NCBI GenBank assembly: GCA_027596035.1
Contig: JADGJA010000119.1
Coordinates: forward strand, 1-31,895
Direction: 5' to 3'
Length of the DNA: 31,895 nt
DNA from: Thoreauomyces humboldtii
Lineage: Eukaryota; Chytridiomycota; Chytridiomycetes; Spizellomycetales; Powellomycetaceae
Below the pieces are notes generated by a model. The model saw nothing but the letters and a program-made list of their open reading frames with translations. It made no database searches and was not told the DNA's origin. The position numbers and the translations under genes are program-made. Shown here piece after piece: positions 19,443 to 29,157 of the stretch (positions are counted from its first letter, which is position 1; every line of letters begins with the position of its first letter).

Positions 19443-20005
19443 TGCCTTCTTGTGCAGTGATCCGGGATTGCCTTGGAAAAGTGTCGAAGCTCGGGAGAGC
19501 CGCAGGGAAGCAAAACGGCCAAGTCGCGTCGGGGCGCCGTCAGGACCTCTGAAGGTTCTGCTTAACAGAGCGTGAAACAGGACCTCTGTCCAGCAGAACC
19601 CAGCCAGGAGCCCAAAGTCTAGACTTTCTGAACCGTCTGAACTTCCTCCATCTGGTTATTGGTGTCGGAAGGTCGCTCAGCTTGGCCATTCGGTAACAAA
19701 CCCAAGCAATTGAGGAATCCAGCAAAGTCTGCAGGAACGTAATCGGTCGTCCAGAAGCAACGCATCCACTACGAGGCTAGAAGGGTTCGCTTATATCAAA
19801 GCAGTCCCGTTGCCACATACTCGCGGGTGTTGATGATCCCCTACTTCTGAACACTGGCTTGTCTACAGGGATACCTGGTGGTGCACTGTCGACAACCACT
19901 ACGATCTAAGGACCTTGCCCATCCTGATCTCCCCGGAGATGTGACCAAGCCAAGACCTTGCATTGGAAGTCACGGAGGAGACAAATATGGAGTGCCTCTT
20001 GGATC
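19443..20005. other. Intergenic region upstream of SCYL1, with short repeats
   Basis: No exon is supported. A direct repeat CAGGACCTCTG occurs near 19541 and 19578. An inverted pair, GGTTCTGCT (about 19554-19562) and AGCAGAACC (about 19592-19600), could form a hairpin. The region lies between the SCYL1 promoter and the 3' end of the TMEM234-like gene. Confidence 0.45.
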
Positions 20006-20639
20006 TCACGCAGTGGTGCAGAGGAAGGCCCCAACAAAGATCAGCCCGATCCCGAGATACGTGTCTGTGAAGGGGGCCAGGTACAGGCAAATGTTGGCAA
20101 AGCGACGATTCTTAGAAGGCTTGAGGCCAAGCCTTTCCTTTTACCTCTCGACCCAACCTCCTCTCCCACCAGCTTCCCGGCCAGCAACGTAAGGGCCAGA
20201 GTGCACATGTTGGACACAGGCACCGCGATGGAGAGATCTGAAGAATTGAGTGCGCTCATTCAGGGACATGCTGAACAGCTAAAACTTCGCCTCTGGAGCT
20301 TACCGCTTTCACCTAACGTCTTGTAGTAAAGTGCACTCCCGCTCAAGTTGATGGCAAGAGGCAAGACATACTGCCATCGCGTTGCAAGATACCAGGTTTG
20401 AGCGAGAGCACGACGGGCTGGTGACGTGTGATGCTGGCCGATGTTGGAAAGGTCAGCGGAGCCGAGTTTGATGAAGGGGTTTGTGAAGCCCCAAGCCTGT
20501 TGCAGAAGTGAACCGCTTTTCGTTGGCTCGACGGCGTATACGGTGACTTCCCGAGCTTAAGTCTTACTATGGCCACCAGCAGAAATCCCAAGATATGCTG
20601 AGCTGTTACGGGCCCGGCCACTTTCATCGGAGGCGACAT
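20006..20639 (-). CDS. TMEM234: TMEM234-family small multi-pass membrane protein
   Basis: Four small exons, 20639-20568, 20496-20304, 20237-20145 and 20064-20006, separated by introns of 71, 66 and 80 nt, join to 138 residues, close to the size of human TMEM234. Segments in order: QHILGFLLVAI (helix 1), AWGFTNPFIKLGSADLSNIG, WQYVLPLAINLSGSALYYKT (helix 2), DLSIAVPVSNMCTLALTLLA with GKLVGEEVG (helix 3), and YLGIGLIFVGAFLCTTA (helix 4). The pattern matches the family, which resembles a half-size drug/metabolite transporter fold (EamA-like); its substrate is unknown. No exon shows a break. The start is the first ATG upstream of helix 1. A possible divergent gene begins 170 bases away at 20809. 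Confidence 0.82.
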
Positions 20640-20808
20640 CCCGTTCGCGTTTGCTGTACTTCTCGTCCTTCCAAAGAAACGGACGGCATTGTGGTTGAGT
20701 CAGCGAGGCACACACACAAGGTGTCCGGAAGAGTCCGAACACGCTTCAGCGTCACGTGACTCCTCTGGCTTCCTTTTTAAAGCCGCCTTTCACGCCGCGC
20801 CTTCCTCG
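20640..20808. promoter_or_regulatory. Candidate divergent promoter between the TMEM234-like gene and the 20809 gene
   Basis: 169 bases lie between opposite ATGs. An AT-rich TTTTTAAAG element sits near 20773-20781. Whether the right-hand gene is real is uncertain. Confidence 0.3.
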
Positions 20809-21432
20809 ATGGAGGACATCTCCAGGAAACAGCTGCCAAGGTTAGTCTGCAACTTTTGCATTCGCAAGTCGGGTTTACGTGGGAAACGGAGACAGGCTAT
20901 GCGCAGTTCTGAAAGAGATGAGCATCGTTCTGCAATTCCTAGCGGAGGAAGAGCCTTTCGAGGTCTCTTCTTTTGCATCTGACGATAAATCATAACACAC
21001 ATACACAACCTCTGATTCAACTACCTCCTACGCGCGCACCTCTCCGTACTCGCATGCTAGTATCTATTGAGCATGTTGGCCAGACGCTAATCTTTTGCCT
21101 GTAGATGTAACAGTCGCTTGCCCACCGAGGGCTCCCACGACGTAGGGGCCAACGTAAGTACGGCGATCATCCTCCGATATCCCTTGTTCTACGCCCTGCC
21201 TGCATTACTCGACGGTTGCGTGGCACGGCGGATTGCGAGGAGAGCAGAGACAACAGCATAATGATGACACAACCATCGTCCAAACCATCCCGAGCAAGTA
21301 CCTCTGGCGGTGCCGTTTTGGACCCGCCTCTCTTGCAGATGAAGGGGACACGTCATAGTTACACTGAATGCTGTTGTCAACTCTGCTCTCACGAGCTTTC
21401 CGTTCGTTGATGAATCGAAGTCGCACTACTAG
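20809..21432 (+). CDS. Tentative small spliced gene, not recognised
   Basis: A plausible model is 20809-20840, 21105-21153, 21248-21297, 21345-21432, giving 72 residues. Supporting signs are the consensus donor GTAAGT after 21153, a CTAAT branch site with a TGTAG acceptor before 21105, and a final exon reading GHVIVTLNAVVNSALTSF. Against it, the first intron would be 264 nt and the third only 47 nt, unlike the rest of the window. A further good donor, GTAAGT at 21485, suggests the gene might continue past 21432 with a different exon structure. I recognise no family. Confidence 0.22.
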
Positions 21433-22042
21433 GTGCGTTTGCTAAGGTTGCAGTACGACATCACCACGATGGCACCGGATCATTGTAAGTACAGGATCGA
21501 ATGTTATTGTTTGTGAGAGAAAGTCTTTGCCTCGGCGGAGAAGGACCTCGGGTCGGTGGGAAGAAACATGCCCTGGGAGGTACCATAATTGTCGTTATGG
21601 CCTGTTAGTCGCCGAATACACGGTACAGAGCCTGAATACGGCTTTTACGGTCTCCTACTCCCACTATCCAAGTGCAGCGTAATCATGAGATACGTATCGA
21701 CATCGATATTTGCTCTCTCCCTCGACTATGCCGAAATGTCCGCAAGAGGTGGACTACTCCGCTCGGCATTTCGTCAAGGAGACTGGTTTGAGCGTATCTC
21801 CGGGCAATCCATCGGCGCATCCCGACAGGGATCGCCGCTAAGCGACTTGATTTCACGCGGGGATATCGCTATCCAAGCCCTACGTACTGTAAGCCGAGCC
21901 ATCGGCTGCTCAAGTAGCTTGTACAAATGCGCGTAATTTTTGAGTTATGCTGTCCTTGCAATGGAGTTGACTCGCACGACTATGCGAAGGTACGCCCCAT
22001 ATATTGCCCAAAACTCTCATCTACATGTAATATCAAAAGCGA
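21433..22042. other. Region with weak coding signs on the plus strand
   Basis: A stop-free plus-strand stretch from about 21684 to 21936 reads as a plausible soluble segment (LLRSAFRQGDWFERISG) but has no recognisable domain. Consensus donors at 21485 and near 21889 are present. It may hold further exons of the 20809 candidate or nothing. The end adjoins the 3' UTR of the phosphatase gene. Confidence 0.3.
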
Positions 22043-23269
22043 TTACGAAGTGCCACTGTCCTCGACGAGATTCTTTCTCAACTTCTCCCTCCAAGCTGCG
22101 CCGAAGCCTGCGCGGTCGAGGTACTTGTCCACCGTGCCATGTTTTCGGATAATGTAGTCGAAGGTATCGTCGAGAACGTCTCTTGGGGCGTCGGAAAAGG
22201 TCGAGTCCAATCCCGTCTTTTCCATCTCCGCGACCATGATGTCCCTCACAGCATCCAGCCCTTCCTGACTGCGCTCGAAATCTCTCAAAATGAGTTCCCT
22301 GGGTGCGCCCGCGCAGTGCAGCGCCATGGCGATGACCAGCCCCGTCCGATCCTTTCCCTGGGTGCAGTGGACCAGCACAGGGAAGTGCGACGGGATCGCA
22401 AGGAGTTTGAGAGCTCGGACAATCTCGGAACCGCAAAAGTCGGCAAAGTTCCGATACAGCCCGATCAGACCCTGAGGCGAGATGAATTCTTGACCGATGA
22501 GGTAGACTGCTGCCGGTTTTTGCTGAGCGGCCATGAGAGCCACGACCTTGCATTTTTGCCACATGCTTAGAGGTCTCCACACGGCTTCGTTCCTGAACTC
22601 TTCACCGGCGAACTCGATCGAGAACCGGTGACGAATGCTGGAGGAGGTGACATCGTCGCCTCCATCCACTCCAGTGTCGGCGGCAAAGTAGCCCTGCTCC
22701 TCTGTCGGCTCTGCGTGCCGAGGAACCGGTGACATGGTGTGGGGAATCGCTTCCTCTACGGCCGAGGAAAGAAAGGTAGCCGAGACTTGGAAGCTGTCTT
22801 TGCGTTCGAGATCGGAGCGCAGATCGATGACAGTCTTCACATTGTGCGTAGATCGAAGAGTAGCGATGTCATTTACGGTAGCATCATCTAATCGAGCCGA
22901 TCGAAAAAGAGTCTCGGTTTTCAACAAAAATGGTGGTGGGTTTGGCCTAGAAGACGTTGTACCGTCAGGAACGGGGATGCTGGATCATATCGAAGTGGAC
23001 ATTACATACAGCGTTGCAGCATCAGCATTGAAGTTACTCCCGACGTCTCTGAAATTTCCGACGTTTTGCAGCTCTCCGGTCTTCTCAGGAACTCCCGATA
23101 ATGGCATAACGATAGGATGCAGAGGGGGCGCTTTCATGAGGGCTCGATCGTTGGAGTTGCTCAGTGCGCCCGTGAGAAACCGACCAAAAGTCGAATGAGC
23201 CGCGGCAAGCAGAACGTAAAGACTCCTGAGGAACTGGGTCAGTCTGTCGCGGAAGGTGATCGTTGACAT
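22043..23269 (-). CDS. Cys-based Tyr/Ser phosphatase (Y_phosphatase3/MptpB-like)
   Basis: Two exons (23269-23010 and 22946-22043) join over a 63-nt intron to 387 residues. The active-site loop HCTQGKDRTG is intact, with nucleophile about Cys281 and Arg about 287. It follows the CX5R pattern, with the Lys-Asp-Arg-Thr-Gly ending seen in MptpB-like tyrosine/serine or lipid phosphatases. Upstream family motifs are NVGNFRDVG (about residues 70-78), LFRSARLDDAT and KTVIDLRSDLERK. The natural substrate cannot be told from sequence. The N-terminal 35 residues are hydrophobic (LRSLYVLLAAAH) and could be a membrane anchor. The ATG at 23269 was chosen because it begins the conserved part; the frame stays open to 23500, where another in-frame start could add 77 residues. 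Confidence 0.88.
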
Positions 23270-24007
23270 GTCCGTTGGTAGTAAAGAGAATTCCACGAGG
23301 ATGGTGATTTCATGATGCAATCCCATGAGACTAGGGTTTGTACATCGATGTCCTAGGGTTGGCAGGTACGTCTGCCTTGCACGTTGGTGGAGAAACGGCA
23401 GTCGAACTTGTCGAGGGATCGATTCGAGGTCGCAATCAGGAACGGAACTGCAGGACCAAAGCATAGCCACACCTTTCGGCTCAATCTCAACTACGCTCAA
23501 TGATGTGACTTGAAGAAGTCAGCTTGGCCTTGAAACTCTTGCGGGGTTGCGGTGGAGAGTCTTCTGGCTCATAATCTGTGTCGTGGCGTGCTTTCCGCCT
23601 TCTGGTGACTTGGGCGGAGGGTCAGAAGGATAAAGGAAATCGAAAAGGATATACAGTACTCGTAGAGTACCTCCTCGAACGAGACTTTGTGATCTGGTTT
23701 TGATGTTTCGAGAGCTGATGAAATTAAAGATGGAGCTTCGGTTCGCCTTATACTTTGCACCGCTCTACAGTCCGCCTGTGCAACCCCTTCTACCTGTAGC
23801 TGTATTATGAGGGGGCCAGGCTGTGCCGCAGCGCGCGTGCCAGCGTAAGCGAGTGAAAGCTGTTGGAACGCAGAATCGTGCAGCGGAGTTCACAAGATGA
23901 AGCCACGAGCACCGAGCCGGTGGTATCTTACTGTATAGTACTCGGCCGGAAAGGTCTTCTTCGCTCCATCGCCTTTCCTCCCCCTTACATACCTTACACA
24001 CTAAAGC
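23270..24007. promoter_or_regulatory. Divergent intergenic region between the phosphatase and the 729-residue gene
   Basis: 738 bases separate opposite ATGs. The left 230 bases may belong to an extended phosphatase N-terminus. The remainder shows no exon, and a CT-rich stretch (about 23955-24000) precedes the ATG at 24008, as is common in fungal promoters. No TATA box was recognised. Confidence 0.4.
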
Positions 24008-26539
24008 ATGAGTCAAGGCCACTCAGCACCTCTAGATCCACTGGCTTCCAAAGCAGAACTGAACGATTTCCTTGACGTCTTGGACAAGTTGAACCAAGCC
24101 GGGGAGACGGACGAGCGACTGGTCCTCAGTGATTTGCTGCACAAGAAGTCCACTTCAGTAGCCATCAAAAGATACGCCCTGATACAACGGGAGATCGACT
24201 TACTAGATGTCGTGATGCCAATGCTGGTGCTGTCATCAGGCCGAAATATAACGGAGGGAAATGTAAACGTAGGTAGGAAGGGTACAGCGAGCTACCTTAG
24301 CGTACATCGAATTACTGACGCTTCTTGGCCAGGTAGCTTGCAACATCCTTCAGCTCATAGAGACACTGATTCAGGCGGAATCAAGTGCTGGGTTTAAGGG
24401 GACCTCGTCATCCGTGAGTTGGTAACCGCATTTCCTTGTTCCTTGTGTGTACCCTGACCCAACCTGGATTTCGTTTGACAGCATCGTAATTTAGCTATCC
24501 TTCTTCAGCACGACAGCTTGCCGTTGTACCGAATCGTCAAGCTTCTAGGCATCCTCCCACCAGTAAAGAGCTCCTCCGCCACACTAGAGCGCTTTGCCTG
24601 CATCACCACCTCAGCTTCAAGAATCTTGCTTTCCGCCCTAGAGCGAGGGGATAAGCAGGATGTCGACGAGTTGAAAGAACTGCAAGATCCCAAGGTTGGC
24701 GGTTGGTAAGTGCAGGAAGACGAGGGAACAGACCAATTTCTGGTCCACTGATGCTTGGAATCCGGCCTAGCTTCGTGGAATGCCATATAGCGAATGCGGC
24801 CTGGGCAGCGCATTTGCACATCATTCGCAGTCTCAACCAGGATAATATACACAGCATGTCAGTTCTTGGGATACTTCGGCAAACTATAGATGTTTGTTCG
24901 CGCGTCCGAGAAACTGGGTCGTTATGCTCGGAGATGTTTGCAAACGTGCTGCGGTGCAAGATACCCACCGGACTCCTCTGTCCAAAAAACTTACTTCTTG
25001 GGGACACGCCAACAACTGCATCCGGAGCACATCGCCAGGAAACGCTTACGATGCTCGGGGTGAAACGATTGCTGGAACGACACAGTGAACCTTGGCTAGA
25101 AGCTCTTGAAACCATATTATCCGTGTGTCATCAGCCGACGAAAAACTGCATCGCCGATTTGATAGCGTTTGCATGTATTCTGAAAGCCTTGGTAAGTGCG
25201 AAAACCCATGATCTAGGTTCCCATGATCTAGGTTTCCCTTCACTTTCCTGACAATGATCTCAGCATACTCAGATTCCATCAGTGCACACGACCTCAGCAT
25301 CAATTCAGTTCTCGCTACCACCATCGGGTTCAAGATTATGCTCCCAAGCTACCATCTCAATAACATCTCATTTCATCTCCGATCCACAGCCGCTTATCCA
25401 CCATCTCGCCGTACTCAACCTCACTGGTACAAAAGCACTATCTGCAAACGCTCGCAAAGACCTCGAAGCGATTGTCTCGTCCACACCTTCAGGCACCCAA
25501 GCTTTCAAACCCACATGCCCCGAAGAGCTGCAAGCCTTCCTGCTTCTCGCGACGTCGATCCTTGGGAAATTCTGTACGGGCTCAAATGCAAAAGACAAAG
25601 CGACGCTCGGAAAAGCACTCCAACTGCTACTCCTTCAAACTGTCATAGTCGACCATGTCCTAGAAAACGAAAAAACAACGCATCAGGACGTCGCGGCGCA
25701 GAGCCGCCTGATCCTCCTGGGATGCTTCCGCTATCCAGCAGGTTGGATGCTTCTGCCTAAAGTGCTTGAGCTAAACGTCATCCCTGGTTCCACCGACAAT
25801 CTCCTCTTGGAGACAGCCCTTCCACCTACGCGGACTCCACGCCCGATTTCCGGGCTCGCGGTGAACCCCTTCCCTGCACCTGCACCTCCTCCTTCCATGG
25901 CGGCGGCACGGATCAATAAGTCGACACTGCACACGCTGCTTTGCGAGTCGCTGCTCGAAGTCATAATTGAGGCTCTGGAGGCGCATACCCGGAGATCACC
26001 TGGCGCCGGAAAGACGCAAACATCCATACCGAGTCTTCTCAAGGCAAAAGCACAATCGTGGAGCGGTTTGAACAGTAGCGCGGGGACTTTCGACGCTGGG
26101 ATGGACGAGTTTATCTCTGATGGTAAGATCACGGCACGCTCTGAATGAGTTGAAGATGACATTGGAACTCATTCTACGTCGTACAGAGCTTCCAAAACTG
26201 CTACCAATACTACAATCGCACCTCCTGCACCACCGATCCACCCTCCCGTCATCCCTCGTCGGAAAGTTAACCGCCACGTTGCACCATTTATGCGCGATCG
26301 CCAGGCCGGCGACCGCACCCCTTCCCAGCGTTCCATCAGCATCCCGACAATCGGTGCCGGAACCACGGCGGTCAACGAATGCATCTATTCGACCACTCAT
26401 GAGTCGGGATCCGGGTGGCAGCGCGGGGAGTGGAGATGTGGTGGTCGTGGTCGGAACACCGAGACCGCCTGAAACCTTGCCACCCGTCCTGGGAGTGCGT
26501 CCACAGAGACCTGCTGGAAGAAAGATTGCTTTGCGATGA
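24008..26539 (+). CDS. Unrecognised 729-residue, mostly helical protein
   Basis: Six exons (24008-24268, 24333-24413, 24482-24705, 24771-25191, 25273-26122, 26187-26539) join in frame across five introns of 64-81 nt, each with good donor and acceptor, so the gene looks real and intact. Residues 1-510 are leucine-rich amphipathic helices (for example LNDFLDVLDKLNQAGE, VACNILQLIETLIQAE, YRIVKLLGILPPV, LLLLQTVIVDHVLE). They suggest an armadillo/HEAT-like solenoid, but I cannot match a family. A Pro-rich linker near residues 515-540 (NPFPAPAPPP) is followed by another helix (LHTLLCESLLEVIIEALEAH) and a basic, Pro/Ser-rich tail. There is no signal peptide or obvious membrane segment. It converges on the sensor gene with 139 bases between stop codons. 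The function is unknown. Confidence 0.85.
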
Positions 26540-26678
26540 CGAGAGTTTGGAACAAAGATAGCTTTCGTGCACATTTCTGGCTTGCGTGCGGACTCCATTT
26601 TTGAGCGCCTGAGAAAGTTCTCACGCCTCACACCTCACATGTCCTTTTTTGCAACCTTTCTATTGGGGATTCTGAATG

Positions 26679-28908
26679 CTAAAGAGCTTCCCCGCCGATA
26701 GTTTCCCGAGTAGCCACCGCACCGGGTAGGATCGGTGACCTCGAAACGTGCGAACCATTCGAGCCTGTCGGACTGTTGAAGCTTTGCCTGGCCCCGGGAG
26801 GCATTTGCAGCCTCTTGTTCGCGGTAATGGCAGCCGCGAACTTTGCGAGCATCTCGTGGAACACCTGATCAAGAACTGTCAGAAAGCAGGAAAACTGCTG
26901 CCATATCCAAGAAGCCGTTACCTGCTGCATGTCAGATAGTTCACGTATGGGCATCCTGCTGTCGAGTGTCTTTCCTGACAGAGCGCTATCCCCACGAGAA
27001 CGAGAGTTTTAGTAACCTGCGCTGGAAAGAGGAAGTTGAGACACATACCTGAAGTCCATGTTGGTTGCTTGTTTCATAACTTTCTGATGTTCGAGTGTCG
27101 AAAATGCTGGTGAGCAAAGCGGGGCGCGTCTCCTGCAAACTGATTCTATCGCATACCGTCAGACTCTTCAACGGGAGCGTAATCAGAAAGCTGGAGGCCG
27201 CCGCGACGACCAGCATGGCGAAGGCAGTGATGATGGACGTGATGAGAACCTTTTACCAGAAGGGATCTGGTCAGCATGCGTATCCTTCGGAAAAGCCAAC
27301 TGCTGAGTACCTTCCTGCGACTCTCTACGATGGGTCCATCGATATCGCTCTCGGCAATCGACACCAAGATGAACCAGTTCATCCCATACTCTGTCACACG
27401 CACGAGGTTCGTAAAGTACACGCCCGAGGAGGTCTGCGTCGTCTCGACGTAATTGTCAGGTACGTTATCGTAAGAGCCGTATTTCGCGAGCACATGCTGA
27501 GCTGGAAGCGAAACGGTAGCCAGTGGGTGCGTGGAGGCGTTGTATGGTAATTCTCCCGGCGCCGCAAGCTGATCATATAAGGATATTGCAACTCTGAAAT
27601 GATCAGAAAACAGCTCCAAGGTTAAGATCACCACAAACTGAGCTTTTACTGTTCTGATGTAACAATCGACGAGATACCTACATGGCATCGGTGTCGGTCC
27701 ATACCACGATGAGCGAATGCTCCGGTAAGTCTATATCAGCAAGGAAGGCTGACAATTGACGTCCGTCCAGAACCACCTCAAAGTTCCCGACGGGCACGGT
27801 CGTATCGTTTTCCCCGATGGGGAGTCCAAGCCTGTGCGGAGACAATCAGCCTTGGTTAGAACTTGAGAGCTTGCTATTGGGTTTCCTAAACAGTATCACC
27901 ATTGATTGATGTAGAAGAATAGGAGGTTCTGCAGGACCGGGTCACCGGGCGACGAGGTGTCCAGAAACCACTCAGGTCCCTGGAACTGCAGCGTGGCCGG
28001 AAACGTCGGGTCTGTCAATGGATAACGGATTCAGACAGCGCCAGGGCTGCTCATTCTGCAAGATTTAGGGAGCCTACCGAGAGGTTCGACCCCGACATCT
28101 TGAGTGGAGGTATGGTTCAGGGTGATGTTGGCGTTTTTGTAGTCAACGGCGAGGACATCAAAAGTGTCGCAGTAAGGTTGATTGATCTCGAGCGCATAGC
28201 ACGAGATACACTCGGTACCAATGAAAAAAGAGTCCTGAGTCACAGTCCGCTGAAACCCAATGGTTAGGAAGCTTGACGACGACTTCCAAAGGTTGTAAAA
28301 CTCCCATGCTCTGTCAAAAGAATGATGTATGATGTGATCATGTCGGATTTCGCAGAACTTAAGATTCGAACCTCACATGTCCGCGTCCTGTGCAAAGTCG
28401 TGGTGGACTCCGTCGACCAGCGTGTCCAGCGCCCGCAGCAGAGCAGGTCCCGATGCTCCTATGGCAGCTACCGACTCGGTCTGAGCGCCGAGGTTCAGGA
28501 TCCAGTTCCGCACGATCTGGGCATAATTCTGCCTGACGATCGTGACTACGGTGTCGACAGTCTGGGAAGCGCCTACGAATGCGAGCACGGCAACTGGAAC
28601 GCAGATGGCGGCTGATCATGGAGGATGTGAGCTCCCGAATTCCATGACGCGTCGATCGTGTTGGCGCGGTAGGACTCACCAGCTATGGCCATGCTGCCCA
28701 CTGACAATAGGCAGGGCGAAGAACATGAGTTCTACCCGGAAAGCACTGGATTCCAGCTGCGAAGGAGAGGCGAGGACTTACCCAGAAGCAGCAAAGACAA
28801 GGGAATGGTGAACCCTTGCGGTTTTCGGGTCTTCTTGGCCTTTTCATCCTGACCGTTGCTGACGAACGTTCCTCTCTCCGCGTCAGACTCTTTGCTTGCG
28901 CTGTGCAT
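26679..28908 (-). CDS. Two-pass membrane sensor with Cache-like ectodomain and HAMP-like linker, no output domain
   Basis: Eleven exons: 28908-28782, 28700-28680, 28593-28377, 28310-28078, 28011-27900, 27831-27682, 27593-27311, 27249-27157, 27083-27049, 26985-26922, 26864-26679. They join to 506 residues with consistent phases. A short basic cytoplasmic lead precedes helix 1 (about residues 34-58), completed by a 21-nt microexon (VGSMAIA). The ectodomain of about 320 residues contains ECISCYALEI, FFYINQWLGLP, a VVLDGRQLSAFLADI segment and FTNLVRVTEYGMNWFILVSI, a pattern like dCache sensors. Helix 2 (about 382-402) leads into LPLKSLTKVMKQATNMDFS and IRELSDMQQVFHEMLAKFAA, a HAMP/coiled-coil linker. 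It then ends after a 50-residue disordered tail. Cyclase or histidine kinase domains, usual at this place in related receptors, are absent. The ligand is unknown. Confidence 0.82.
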
Positions 28909-29157
28909 GATGCTGTTCCATTGCAATAAAGTACGGGGAACCCCCCTGCGTCAGGTCCGTAAGAGCGAAGGCCCGACCTATGACGCGCATTGAAGCTAAA
29001 CATGTTTAAGCGTTCGACAGCCTTGTCTATGGGACAGAAGATATCCTAGCGGAATGCACGTTCAGCGCGCCGATAACTGGTGGAAAGCCGCACTACCAAA
29101 GCACCACTACCATCTATTTAATTCTAGTGAAATCGGGAAGAGCCTAACAAGATCTGG

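Noticed and set aside
21425..21453. A 21-nt intron-like segment with donor, CTAAG and TTGCAG
   Set aside because: Too short for the spliceosome, and joining its flanks keeps a stop codon in frame.
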